Below, piece after piece: positions 51,073 through 59,657 of a stretch of 64,000 bases of DNA. The notes beneath the pieces were generated by a model, which had not been told where the DNA came from, made no database searches, and saw only the letters and a list, made by a program, of their open reading frames with translations. Position numbers and translations under genes: made by a program. This DNA comes from Paraburkholderia hospita (GTDB lineage: Bacteria; Pseudomonadota; Gammaproteobacteria; Burkholderiales; Burkholderiaceae): NCBI RefSeq assembly GCF_002902965.1, contig NZ_CP026106.1, positions 1,550,001 to 1,614,000 of the forward strand, in the 5' to 3' direction. Each line of letters starts with the position of its first letter. The first letter of the stretch is position 1.

Positions 51073-52643
51073 GCGGATTCGGCAATCTTCATCGCGTCGG
51101 CGAGACTCAATGAATCGCGCATTGCTTCCACGAGCATGCCCGTCTGTTTCTCGCGATTGCAGCCGACAGCAGCAACCAGCTTTCCCTTCTCGCCGAGCAG
51201 CGCGATAAATTCGAACGTATCTGGCGTTCCGGTGAACTTCGTTTGATCCCAGTGTTTCGCGTGACCGAGATACTCGAACGTCTTGCCGAAGTGATACGTC
51301 CAGAAGTACGGCACGTACGGTTCCTTTGGCGGGATGCCGAGCATCGCGTGCGCCGCAATGCGCGCATGCTGTTGCGCGACGCGCCAGTGCTCGATCCGCA
51401 CACGCTCGCTGCCGTGCGACGGCAACTCGAAGCGCGCGATGTCGCCCGCTGCATAGAGACCGTCGGCTGCGCGCATCGATGCATCGACGTTGATGCTCCT
51501 GTCGTCGTTGCGCTTCACGCCTTCGATGAAATCCGTCGCCGGCGTCACGCCGATACCCGCGACGATGAAGTCGCACGCTACCGCTTCGCCGTTATCGAGC
51601 GTCACGCTTAGTGCGCCGTCCGCGTCGCCCGAACCGACGGAACGCGCGTGATGGCCCATCCGGATGCGCACGCCATGCGCTTCATGCAGGCGCATGAACA
51701 GCCTGCCGAGTTCCGTGCCGAACTGCTTTTCGAACGGTACGTTGCCGGGCGATACGACCGTCACGCGCAGCTTGCGCTCGCGCAGCGCCGACGCGACTTC
51801 CAGCCCGACGAAACTCGCGCCGAGCACGAGCGCGTGCTGCCCTTGCCCAGCCGTCTCGACGAGATGTCGCGCGTCGTCGCGATTGCGCAGCAGGCAAATG
51901 CGCGACTTCACGCCGGCTGCATCGCTGCCTTGCAATGAAAGCCGCTTCGGTATGCCGCCCGTTGCAACGAGCGCCGCGTCGTAGTGAATCGACGGTGCGC
52001 TGCCGATATCGATGCGCCGTGCCTTTGCATCCAGCGCGGCGACCTCGGCCTGAATCACGTCGATCGAGTGAGTGGCGAAGAAGTCGTCGGGCAGCAGCGA
52101 CGGAATGTCGTCGGGCGACATCTCGCCGGACGGCACGAATTTGCTCAACACGGTGCGGTCATACGGCGTGCGCGGCTCGCGATCGAGCAGCGCGATGCGT
52201 CCCGCAAAGCCCGCTTCGCGCAGCGCCGCGCAGGCGGCCGCTCCCGCCGCGCCGGCGCCGACGATTGCAAACGTGCGCCTGTCCGCCGCCGTGGACGTGG
52301 TTGGTTTCGACGGCTCTGGCGTGCTGTCGACGAGCACGTCGTCCTGTTCGATGCGCACCGGATAGCGCGTCAACGGCAACAGCGCGGGCGGTTCGACGAG
52401 CGCGCCTGTTGCGATATCGAAGGTTCCCTTGTGCCACGGACAAATGAGCCTCCCGTTGCATAGCGCGCCCTGTTCGAGCGGCGCGCCCGCATGCGGACAG
52501 TCGGCGCTGTACGCATGCACGGCGTCGCCGTGGCGTATCAGCAGGATCGGCGTGCCGTTCACCTCGACGCGCTTCATGCCGTTGTCGGCGAGATCGGAGA
52601 GCAGGGCGACCTTTTGCATATCGGCGTTCGTGTTCGTGGCCAT
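51069..52643 (-). CDS. Rieske-FAD oxidoreductase (ferredoxin reductase family)
   Basis: A 524-residue fusion. The N-terminal Rieske [2Fe-2S] domain (about 10-110) has the ligand pairs CPHAG (Cys-x-His) and CPWHKG, with ARISEN-type spacing. The rest is a pyridine-nucleotide disulfide-type reductase: FAIVGAGAAGAAACAALREAGF (FAD), the NAD(P)H motif LVLGASFVGLEVASALRER, and LYAAGDIARFEL. The C-terminal reductase cap with YFWTYHFGKTFEYLGHA resembles AIF/ferredoxin reductases. It may transfer electrons from NADH to a partner oxygenase or act in redox detoxification. GAGG precedes ATG 52643. Divergent from the acyl-CoA dehydrogenase-like operon, which it could serve; that is inference. Confidence 0.85.
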   Translation of the reverse strand: MATNTNADMQKVALLSDLADNGMKRVEVNGTPILLIRHGDAVHAYSADCPHAGAPLEQGALCNGRLICPWHKGTFDIATGALVEPPALLPLTRYPVRIEQDDVLVDSTPEPSKPTTSTAADRRTFAIVGAGAAGAAACAALREAGFAGRIALLDREPRTPYDRTVLSKFVPSGEMSPDDIPSLLPDDFFATHSIDVIQAEVAALDAKARRIDIGSAPSIHYDAALVATGGIPKRLSLQGSDAAGVKSRICLLRNRDDARHLVETAGQGQHALVLGASFVGLEVASALRERKLRVTVVSPGNVPFEKQFGTELGRLFMRLHEAHGVRIRMGHHARSVGSGDADGALSVTLDNGEAVACDFIVAGIGVTPATDFIEGVKRNDDRSINVDASMRAADGLYAAGDIARFELPSHGSERVRIEHWRVAQQHARIAAHAMLGIPPKEPYVPYFWTYHFGKTFEYLGHAKHWDQTKFTGTPDTFEFIALLGEKGKLVAAVGCNREKQTGMLVEAMRDSLSLADAMKIAESA

Positions 52644-52886
52644 TGTTTTCCTCGTGGAGACCGGCCGCGCGGCGCATGCGATGCGCGGCGCGTGAAAGGC
52701 GTTTGCTTTCACGGGTGCAATCGGCATGCCGTCTCGCGCCTTGTTTCAGGAGACAGCTTACGTCGGAACGGCGCAGGTGGCCTCGCATGGGCATGCCGCT
52801 TGCGTCGTCGCTCGGAACGCACCTGTTTGATCGACGGATGCCACGTTGGACCCAACACTCTCCCAAGCTTTGCCATGGAGGTTTGC

Positions 52887-54038
52887 ATGAACGATATCGG
52901 CCACGATCCCCTGCGGCGCGCCGCGCCCGCTGCGTGGTACATCAACAGCGGACTGCGTCTGTCTGACGAGGAACCGGACGCCGACATCGAGCCGAAACGC
53001 TATGCGCTCGTTCCTGCCCTCGAGCGTTATCTGGCGAACGTGCGCTTCGGCGACGAGCAGGCGGCCAGCCGCGCGGCCACGCTCGATGCCTTGCGCGCGC
53101 GCGGCATGGACTGGCTGCCGCTGCCGGGCCGTGGCGAAACGGCGACGCGCTGGCGCGGTCTCGCGGCCGTTGCGGCATGCGACCTGTCGCTGGTGAAGCT
53201 CTACGAAGCGCACACCGACGCGCTCGCCATCCTCGCGGAACTGGGCCGCACCGAACTCGCGGACGACGGCAACTGGGCCGTGTGGGCCGCCGACCCGCCG
53301 AACGCGAAGCTGATCGCGCATGCGGCGGGCGGTAACGCGCTGACGCTCGAAGGCACCAAGCCCTGGTGCTCGGGCGCGCCGCATGTCACGCATGCGTTGG
53401 TCACGGCATGGCGCGGCGACGAGCCGGTGTTGGCTGCCGTCGAACTGTCGCAGCCGGCGATCGCCATCGATCCGGGCGGCTGGCAAGCCGTCGGCATGCG
53501 CGCGACGGGCACGAGCAGCGTGCGCTTCGATGGCGCGCGCGCCGTGCAGGTCGGCAACGCCGGCGCGTATCTGTCGCGTCCGGGCTTCTGGCATGGCGGC
53601 GCCGGCATTGCAGCCTGCTGGTACGGCTGCGCGGCGGCGCTTGCGTCGATCCTGCGCGACAGCGTCAAGCGTCACGAAGATCCGCACGCGTGCGCGCATC
53701 TCGGCGCCGCCGATGCCGAGCTATCCGCCGTGGCCGCGCTGCTGCGCGAGTCGGCCGCATGGATCGACGGGCATCCGCGCGACGATGCGCAGCAATGCGC
53801 GCTGCGCGTGCGTGTCGCCGTCGAACAGGCGGCGGAGCAGGTGATGCAGCACGTGTCGCGCGCGCTTGGCGCTGCGCCGTTCTGCACGGACCCGTGGTTC
53901 GCGCGTGCGATCGCCGATCTGCCCGTGTTTCTGCGGCAGAGCCATGCCGAGCGCGACGAGTGCGCACTCGGCCGGACGCTGCTCGACGACGAACCAGGCG
54001 AAACCTGGAACCTTGGACTTCATGCTGGACGCGACTGA
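52887..54038 (+). CDS. Acyl-CoA dehydrogenase-like protein
   Basis: A 383-residue member of the acyl-CoA dehydrogenase superfamily. Visible: an N-terminal helical domain, the middle-domain segments GNALTLEGTKPWCSGAPHVT and GWQAVGMRATGTSSVRFDGA, and a C-terminal four-helix region with CWYGCAAALASILRDSVKRH. It is shorter and more divergent than beta-oxidation enzymes and I cannot place the catalytic Glu with confidence. A good GGAGG precedes the ATG. It starts an operon with a SAM methyltransferase and a family 2 glycosyltransferase, an unusual partnership pointing to a biosynthetic rather than degradative role. Function not established. Confidence 0.72.
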   Translation: MNDIGHDPLRRAAPAAWYINSGLRLSDEEPDADIEPKRYALVPALERYLANVRFGDEQAASRAATLDALRARGMDWLPLPGRGETATRWRGLAAVAACDLSLVKLYEAHTDALAILAELGRTELADDGNWAVWAADPPNAKLIAHAAGGNALTLEGTKPWCSGAPHVTHALVTAWRGDEPVLAAVELSQPAIAIDPGGWQAVGMRATGTSSVRFDGARAVQVGNAGAYLSRPGFWHGGAGIAACWYGCAAALASILRDSVKRHEDPHACAHLGAADAELSAVAALLRESAAWIDGHPRDDAQQCALRVRVAVEQAAEQVMQHVSRALGAAPFCTDPWFARAIADLPVFLRQSHAERDECALGRTLLDDEPGETWNLGLHAGRD

Positions 54039-54049
54039 GGTTCACACGC

Positions 54050-54649
54050 ATGTCTTTCCCCGCCGCCTATTTCGACGATCTGTACCGACAGGACGACGAT
54101 CCCTGGGACTATCGCGCGAGCTGGTATGAGCGCCGCAAGCGTCTGCTGACCATCGCGGCGCTGCCGCGCGAGCGCTATCGGTCGGGCTTCGAGCCGGCCT
54201 GTTCGAACGGGGAATTGTCGGCGCTGCTCGCGCAGCGTTGCGACGGCCTGTACGCGTGCGACATCAGCGACCATGCCGTGCGTCTTGCGCGCGAACGTCT
54301 CGCAGGTGTGCGCAACGTCACCGTCGAGCAGCGCGCGATGCCGGACCAATGGCCCGACGCGAGCTTCGATCTGATCGTGATCGGCGAGTTGTGCTATTAC
54401 CTGTCGCGCGAAGCGACGGCGGAGCTTGCGCAGCGCGCGTGCGCGTCGTTGACGGCGGACGGCACGCTGGTCGCGTGCCACTGGCGTCATCCGTTCGAAG
54501 GCAAGCTGCAAACAGCCGACGATGTACACGCGCGCTTCGACGCACTGCCCGCGCTGAACCGCCTCGTGCAACATGCGGAGCACGATCTGCTGCTGGACGT
54601 GTGGTCGAAGGATGGGCACTCGGTTGCGCAATACGAGGGGCTCGCATGA
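54050..54649 (+). CDS. SAM-dependent methyltransferase (NodS-like)
   Basis: A 199-residue class I methyltransferase resembling NodS, the N-methyltransferase of Nod-factor synthesis. It contains YFDDLYRQDDDPWDYRASWY (family start), the SAM motif GFEPACSNGELSALLAQR in place of the usual ExGxGxG, ACDISDHAVRLARERL and DLIVIGELCYYLSREA. The likely acceptor is an amine or hydroxyl on a sugar or lipid. It starts 12 bp after the acyl-CoA dehydrogenase-like gene and overlaps the glycosyltransferase start by 4 bases (ATGA), so the three products very likely act together. Confidence 0.8.
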   Translation: MSFPAAYFDDLYRQDDDPWDYRASWYERRKRLLTIAALPRERYRSGFEPACSNGELSALLAQRCDGLYACDISDHAVRLARERLAGVRNVTVEQRAMPDQWPDASFDLIVIGELCYYLSREATAELAQRACASLTADGTLVACHWRHPFEGKLQTADDVHARFDALPALNRLVQHAEHDLLLDVWSKDGHSVAQYEGLA

Positions 54650-55302
54650 TCGGCATCGTGATTCCCGCGCATGACGAAGAGGAACTGCTTGCCGATTGCC
54701 TGCAGGCGGCGCGGATCGCGGCTGCGCATCCAGAATTGCGCGGCGAGACGGTGAGAATCGTCGTTGCGCTCGATAGTTGCACCGACGGGTCCGAGTCGAT
54801 TGCGCGCTGCTTCGACACGCACGCATTGACGCTCGATGTGCGCAACGTCGGCAAGGCGCGGGCCGCGGGCGCGGCGACGCTGATCGAACAGGGCGTGCGC
54901 TGGCTCGCGTTCACCGATGCCGACAGCCGCGTCGCGCCGGACTGGCTGGTCGCGCAACTCGCGCTCGATGCGGAAGCGGTGTGCGGCCCCGTGCTCATCG
55001 AAGACTGGCGCGAGCACGACGAACTGACCCGCGAAGCGTTTTGTCGCGCGTACATGAATGCGGATGGGCACCGGCATATTCATGGGGCGAATCTCGGCGT
55101 GTCGGCGCGCGCGTATTGCCGCGTCGGCGGATTTCCGCCGCTCACGTGCAGCGAGGATGTCGCGCTGGTGGGTTTGCTCGTCGAGACGGGCGCTCGGATC
55201 GCGTGGAGCGCGGCGCCGCGTGTCGTAACGAGCGCGCGGATTGCGTCGAAGGTGCGGGGTGGGTTCGGGGATACGCTGATGGGGCTGGCGGCGCATGAAT
55301 GA
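54646..55302 (+). CDS. Family 2 glycosyltransferase
   Basis: A 218-residue GT-A fold glycosyltransferase: IGIVIPAHDEEELLADCLQA (nucleotide-sugar binding start), IVVALDSCTDGSESIA, the DxD-type metal site in WLAFTDADSRVAPDWL and the acceptor-side region TCSEDVALVGLLVETG with the ED pair. No transmembrane helix, so cytoplasmic. Its ATG overlaps the methyltransferase stop. Sugar donor and acceptor are unknown. Last gene of the three-gene operon; converges on a TetR gene 18 bp away. Confidence 0.83.
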   Translation: MIGIVIPAHDEEELLADCLQAARIAAAHPELRGETVRIVVALDSCTDGSESIARCFDTHALTLDVRNVGKARAAGAATLIEQGVRWLAFTDADSRVAPDWLVAQLALDAEAVCGPVLIEDWREHDELTREAFCRAYMNADGHRHIHGANLGVSARAYCRVGGFPPLTCSEDVALVGLLVETGARIAWSAAPRVVTSARIASKVRGGFGDTLMGLAAHE

Positions 55303-55320
55303 TGCGCGCGACGGACGAGA

Positions 55321-55956
55321 TCAGGCCGTGCCGTTAGAACCCGTCACGTAGCGCGCCAGAAACATATCCGCCGATGACTCGGCGATGGTCTTTTGTTCGT
55401 CCGCTGTCAGCGACGGCTGGCCCATCGTCACCTGCGGCCAGAACGCAAAGCCTTTCACGAGACCATGCAACTGCTGCGCGGCGAACGCCGGGTCCGGGGT
55501 ATCGAGCCTGCCATCGGCGGCGGCCGCGCGTATCCACACAGTCAGTCCTTCCTCGCGCTCACCGATGCGCGCCACCATGTCCCGCGCGCGCTCCGGCGAA
55601 TGAATGCCCGCCGCGATCGCGACGCGCGCGAGCGACATGAACGCCTCGTCGTTCAACAGCCGCAGCTTCTGCGCGAGCAATTCGATCAGCTGAGGGCGCA
55701 ACGGCTGGTCCGCGCGATAGCCGGGCGCATCGCCCGCCTTGCTGGCGTCCCATAGCTGCTGGAGGATCGCCGCAAACAGCGCCTCCTTGCTGGGAAAGTG
55801 GTTGTACACGGTGCGCTTCGACACGCTCGCGCGCGCGGCAATCCGGTCCATGCTGGTCGCGTCGAAACCGGCCGCGCGAAATTCGTCGATGGCCGCTTCG
55901 ATGACGGCCGCGCGCTTGCGATCGGTCAGACGGGGAAGGGTGGTGCTGTCGTCCAT
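55321..55956 (-). CDS. TetR/AcrR-family regulator
   Basis: A 211-residue TetR-type repressor: helix-turn-helix FDATSMDRIAARASVSKRTV then YNHFPSKEALFAAIL (about residues 25-65), and an AcrR/TetR_C_33-like ligand domain with WIRAAAADGRLDTPDPAFAA and GFAFWPQVTMGQPSL. Divergent from the metallo-beta-lactamase-fold gene at 56042 with 85 bp between, holding a CACCGGTG palindrome that is a plausible operator. Ligand unknown. Confidence 0.85.
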   Translation of the reverse strand: MDDSTTLPRLTDRKRAAVIEAAIDEFRAAGFDATSMDRIAARASVSKRTVYNHFPSKEALFAAILQQLWDASKAGDAPGYRADQPLRPQLIELLAQKLRLLNDEAFMSLARVAIAAGIHSPERARDMVARIGEREEGLTVWIRAAAADGRLDTPDPAFAAQQLHGLVKGFAFWPQVTMGQPSLTADEQKTIAESSADMFLARYVTGSNGTA

Positions 55957-55968
55957 CTTTTAATTTTA

Positions 55969-55976
55969 CACCGGTG
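55969..55976. promoter_or_regulatory. Candidate TetR operator palindrome
   Basis: CACCGGTG, a perfect 8-bp palindrome 12 bp upstream of the TetR gene start. A second weaker dyad, ACTG-TG-CAGT, lies at 56004-56013. Either or both could be bound by the TetR protein to control itself and the divergent hydrolase. Confidence 0.45.
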
Positions 55977-56041
55977 GGTTTACTTTTTGAGATAATAAAC
56001 TACACTGTGCAGTCTACCTTCTGTCTCGAGTGACGCTTCGC

Positions 56042-57157
56042 ATGAAATCGATCATCGGCTCCATCAGTCAGGTTTTGGGATTCACGGCGGCGCAGCGCAG
56101 CCGCGTGTTGTCGAGCACGTCGCCGCAGCATGATGGCGAGCACTTTCGCAACGTGAAGCCGCGTCCCGTCGAAGGGTTGGGCAAGACGCTGCGAATTGTG
56201 TGGAACGTGCTGCTCAACAAGCCTCGCGGCACCGAGCCGTCCGGCGCGCTACCCGTCGATGCGCTCACGCGCGCAGACCTCGACGCCGCGCCGGACCGGA
56301 GCCTTTTCCGCCTCGGTCATTCGACGATGCTGCTCAAGCTGCGCGGCCAGTTCTGGCTGACCGATCCGGTGTTTGCGGAACGCGCGTCGCCGTTCAAACG
56401 GATGGGGCCGAAGCGTTTCCATGCGCCGCCGATTGCGCGTGATGCGTTGCCGCCGTTGCGCGGCGTGATTCTGTCGCACGATCACTACGATCATCTGGAT
56501 CGCGAGACGGTGCTTGCGTTGGCTGAAACGACGGGCGTGTTTTTGACGCCGCTTGGGGTTGGCGACCGGCTGATCGAGTGGGGCATCGATGCGTCGAAGG
56601 TGCGGCAGTTCGACTGGTGGCAGGGTGTGGAGATCGACGGTGTCCAGTTGACGGCGACGCCTGCGCAGCATTTCTCGGGGCGTAGTCTGTTCGATGGGAA
56701 TAGCACGTTGTGGGCGTCGTGGGTGATCGTCGATGGTGATCTGCGGGTGTTCTTTAGCGGTGATACCGGTTACTTCGATGGCTTCAAGGCGATTGGCGAG
56801 CGGCTCGGGCCGTTTGACGTGACCTTGATGGAGACGGGCGCGTATGACGCGCAGTGGCCTTACGTGCATATGCAACCCGACCATACGGTGCAGGCGCATG
56901 TCGATCTGCGTGGTCGCTGGCTGGTGCCGATTCATAACGGGACATTCGATCTGGCGATGCATCGGTGGCAGGAGCCGTTTGAGCGTGTCGTGGGACTTGC
57001 CGCTGCGCGGGGTATTGCGCTTTCGACTCCCCGGATGGGCGAGAGGGTTGATCTGGGTGCGCCGCATCGCGGGGAGCGGTGGTGGCGGGATGTTGTTGAG
57101 GTTGATGCGCCTAAGGCGGCGCGGCGGTTTTTTTGTCGGGCTGCTAGCGTGGAGTGA
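56042..57157 (+). CDS. Metallo-beta-lactamase-fold hydrolase (NAPE-PLD/UlaG type)
   Basis: A 371-residue MBL-fold hydrolase. The metal-binding motif is ILSHDHYDHLD (HxHxDH); further ligands are seen in TPAQHFSGR, FFSGDTGYF and LVPIHNGTFDLAMH. The arrangement, with the substrate-pocket segment SLFRLGHSTMLLKLRGQFWL and LTDPVFAERASPFKR, is that of N-acyl-phosphatidylethanolamine phospholipase D-like and UlaG-like proteins. The N-terminal ~20 residues are hydrophobic but not a clear signal. It probably cleaves a phosphodiester or lactone; the substrate is not known. Controlled by the divergent TetR. The giant palindrome starts directly after it. Confidence 0.83.
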   Translation: MKSIIGSISQVLGFTAAQRSRVLSSTSPQHDGEHFRNVKPRPVEGLGKTLRIVWNVLLNKPRGTEPSGALPVDALTRADLDAAPDRSLFRLGHSTMLLKLRGQFWLTDPVFAERASPFKRMGPKRFHAPPIARDALPPLRGVILSHDHYDHLDRETVLALAETTGVFLTPLGVGDRLIEWGIDASKVRQFDWWQGVEIDGVQLTATPAQHFSGRSLFDGNSTLWASWVIVDGDLRVFFSGDTGYFDGFKAIGERLGPFDVTLMETGAYDAQWPYVHMQPDHTVQAHVDLRGRWLVPIHNGTFDLAMHRWQEPFERVVGLAAARGIALSTPRMGERVDLGAPHRGERWWRDVVEVDAPKAARRFFCRAASVE

Positions 57158-57164
57158 ATTTTTT

Positions 57165-57602
57165 TTGTCTGCGACGCTGGGGTGGGTTGCTTTGGTTTTG
57201 CGCTGGCATTCGCCGTTTGCCCTCGTGGTGCGGGCGGTTTGGTTTGTTCTTTCGCGGGCATCCGCGTTATGCCTTCGTGCTTCTGGCGTTGCGGTTCGTT
57301 GTATCAGCCTTTGTGCTGGCATCCGCGCTTTGCCTTCGTGCTTCAAGCGTCGCCCCTGTGCGGGGCGGCACCTACTTTTCTTTGCCGCCGCAAAGAAAAG
57401 TAGGCAAAAGAAAGCGGCTAACACCGCTAGTCCTAGTTTTTGCCTGAGGGCCCCTAAACGGTCTTATGCTTCACGCGGCAATCACGTGACCCATGTTCGT
57501 TGCCAACGCTCTTGCGGTGCGCCTCACCCGCTTCACGCACCCGCGCTTCACCATGCCGTGCCAGATATTCCACGGCCGCCCAGGTGGCAAACTGTGTGTA
57601 GG
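57165..57602. repeat. Left arm of a giant imperfect palindromic element
   Basis: This arm reads outside to inside: GTCTGCGACGCTGGGG; three units related to GCATCCGCGTTATGCCTTCG (57206, 57258 and 57319; the first is diverged); GCCCCTGTGCGGGGC; a 15-bp perfect hairpin CCTACTTTTCTTTGC/GCAAAGAAAAGTAGG (57371-57404); TGCCTGAGGGCCCC; CTCACCCGCTTCA; and CCGCCCAGGTGGCAAAC. The same blocks recur in reverse complement in the right arm. No gene is supported. I recall blocks like these as scattered repeats in Paraburkholderia genomes, from memory only. Confidence 0.75.
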
Positions 57603-57685
57603 CCGTAGTGCTTCACACGCCTCACTCCGGACCGATAGCGCATGCGTTCCACCCTGTAAGAGCGCTACCCTGTTCGACGCGACAA

Positions 57686-58150
57686 CCTACACACCGTTTG
57701 CCACCTGGGCGGCACAAACCATTCGCTGCCGCTCGCCCGTGCACGGGTATTTGAAGCGGGTGAGGCGCTCATTCAAAGCGTTGGCAATGCGGGCGGACAG
57801 ATACGTTGCCGTGTGAAGTGCAGGACCATTTGGGGGCCCTCAGGCAGGAAGAAGGATTGGCGGTGTTAGCCGCTTTCTTTTGCCTACTTTTCTTTGCGGC
57901 GGCAAAGAAAAGTAGGTGCCGCCCCGCACAGGGGCGACGCCTGAAGCACGAAGGCAAAGCGCGGATGCCAGCGCAAAGGCCGATACAACCAACGGCAACG
58001 CCAGAAGCACGAAGGCAAAGCGCGGATGCCAGCGCAAACACCAAAACACCGAACGGCAACGCCAGAAGCACGAAGGCATAACGCGGATGCCACCGCAAAA
58101 CCAAAGCAGACCACCCCAAGCGTCGCAGACAACAACAAAAACCAAAACCC
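57686..58150. repeat. Right arm of the giant palindromic element
   Basis: Reverse-complement counterpart of the left arm: GTTTGCCACCTGGGCGGC, GAAGCGGGTGAG, GGGGCCCTCAGGCAGG, the 15-bp hairpin (57883-57916), GGGGCGACGCCTGAAGCACG, three clean copies of the GCATCCGCG-containing unit on the minus strand, and CCCCAAGCGTCGCAGAC at the outer end. The arms are separated by an 83-bp spacer (57603-57685) containing CGCATGCG. The open frames within are arm symmetry, not genes. Confidence 0.75.
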
Positions 58151-58239
58151 ACCTGCATAACAAAAAAATCCGCGCTAAGGTATGACCTTGCCATTCAACC
58201 AGCGCCGCAACCACCAAAACAAACCAGGAACCCAAAGCG

Positions 58240-58641
58240 ATGACCGAACCCACTCAGTTCTGGATGATCGAAGGCGCGCCGACGCCGGTCGGCCCATTTT
58301 CCCATGCGACGGAATCAGGCGGCTGGGTCTTCGTCACCGGCCAGATGCCCACATCCCCGGAAGACGACACAGCCCCCTTACCCGAGGGCGTCGCCGCGCA
58401 AACCAAACGCGTCATGGACAACCTCGTGCTGGTGCTCAAGGGCATCGGTCTGGGCCTCGAACACGTCGTGTCGGCGCGTATCTTCCTCACTGAATTCAAA
58501 CGCGACTACGCCGCGATGAACGCCGTCTACGCCGCGCATTTCCCGCCGGGACGGCTGCCTGCGCGCACCTGCGTCGGCGTAACAGGCCTCGCGCGCGACG
58601 CGCTAGTCGAGATCGACTTCATCGCGCGCCGACCGGGCTGA
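58240..58641 (+). CDS. RidA family (YjgF) enamine/imine deaminase
   Basis: A 133-residue RidA-superfamily trimer-forming protein that hydrolyses reactive enamine or imine intermediates from PLP enzymes. Marks: PFSHATESGGWVFVTGQMPT, VMDNLVLVLKGIGLGLEHVV, IFLTEFKRDYAAMNAVYAAH and the catalytic Arg in LPARTCVGVTGLARDALVEI. The conserved arginine is present, so deaminase activity is plausible. It lies just after the palindromic element and 10 bp before an aldo/keto reductase gene, with which it is probably co-transcribed. Confidence 0.85.
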   Translation: MTEPTQFWMIEGAPTPVGPFSHATESGGWVFVTGQMPTSPEDDTAPLPEGVAAQTKRVMDNLVLVLKGIGLGLEHVVSARIFLTEFKRDYAAMNAVYAAHFPPGRLPARTCVGVTGLARDALVEIDFIARRPG

Positions 58642-58651
58642 CGCAACGTCA

Positions 58652-59587
58652 ATGCGTTCTCGTCGACCATCCGCGCGCCGCGACTTCCTGCAACGCGCGC
58701 TAATGCTGCCGCTCGCGATGTCCGTCCCATCCCTCGGCGCCTCCCAGCAAAAATCAACGCCTGGCATGGAACGGCGCGCGATTCCATCAACGGGCGAGCC
58801 GTTGCCCGTCGTCGGCTGCGGCACGTGGCGCACCTTCGACGTCGGCGACGATCCGAACGGCCAGGCGCGGCTCGCCGAAGTGCTGAAAGTTCTGTTCGCA
58901 GCGGGCGGCTCGGCGATCGACTCATCCCCGATGTACGGCTCGTCCGAAGCCGTCGCGGGCACACTGCTCACGCGGCTCGACGCGCACAACAAGGCGTTCG
59001 TCGCGACCAAAGTGTGGACGCAAGGCAAAGCCGCAGGCATCGCGCAGATGGAAGAGTCGATGCGCCGCCTGCAACAACCGAAGATTGACCTGATGCAGGT
59101 CCATAACCTCGTCGACTGGCGCACGCAGCTCGCCACGCTGCGCGACTGGAAAGCGCGCGGGCGTATTCGTTATATCGGCATTACGCATTACACGTCAGGC
59201 GCGTTCGATGAAGTGGCGAGCGTGATGCGCAGCGAAAAGCCCGACTTCGTGCAGATCAACTACGCCGCCGACGATCGCGACGCCGAGCAGCGCATTCTGC
59301 CGCTGGCACGCGATCTCGGCATCGGTGTCGTGATCAATCAGCCGTTCGGCGGCGGCGGGTTACTGTCGCGCGTCGGCAAAACACCGCTGCCCGTGTGGGC
59401 CGCCGATATCGGCTGCACGACGTGGGCGCAACTGCTGCTGAAATTCGTACTCGCGCAACCCGCCGTCACCGTCGTGATTCCCGGCACGGGACGCCCCGAG
59501 TACATGGCCGATAACGTGCAAGCGGGCGTGGGCCCATACCCCGACAAGGCGATGTGCAAACGGATCGTCGAGGCCGTGGGCGGGTAA
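58652..59587 (+). CDS. Tat-exported aldo/keto reductase
   Basis: A 311-residue AKR-superfamily oxidoreductase with a twin-arginine signal (ARRDFLQRALMLPLAMSVPS; cleavage region near SLGASQQ), so it should fold in the cytoplasm and work in the periplasm. The catalytic tetrad is Asp in AIDSSPMYGSS with its Tyr four residues on, Lys in FVATKVWT and His in LMQVHNLVDW. The NADP-binding C-terminal region is shortened (VVIPGTGRPEYMADNVQA). It belongs to the group of exported AKRs with tightly bound cofactor; the substrate is unknown. Downstream of ridA. Confidence 0.83.
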   Translation: MRSRRPSARRDFLQRALMLPLAMSVPSLGASQQKSTPGMERRAIPSTGEPLPVVGCGTWRTFDVGDDPNGQARLAEVLKVLFAAGGSAIDSSPMYGSSEAVAGTLLTRLDAHNKAFVATKVWTQGKAAGIAQMEESMRRLQQPKIDLMQVHNLVDWRTQLATLRDWKARGRIRYIGITHYTSGAFDEVASVMRSEKPDFVQINYAADDRDAEQRILPLARDLGIGVVINQPFGGGGLLSRVGKTPLPVWAADIGCTTWAQLLLKFVLAQPAVTVVIPGTGRPEYMADNVQAGVGPYPDKAMCKRIVEAVGG

Positions 59588-59657
59588 AACACGACGCAAC
59601 CGCAACGCACCGCGCGGCCATATTGCAGGCCACATCAGGCCGCGCAGCGCGCCACCA

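Noticed and set aside
57165..58150. CRISPR array
   Set aside because: The repeated units are few, unevenly spaced and inverted, with no regular spacers and no cas genes in the window.
57182..58253. Several 60-250-residue open frames within the palindromic element
   Set aside because: They appear on both arms in mirror form because of repeat symmetry, have no ribosome sites and consist of Cys/Phe/Arg repeats such as FFAAAKKS.
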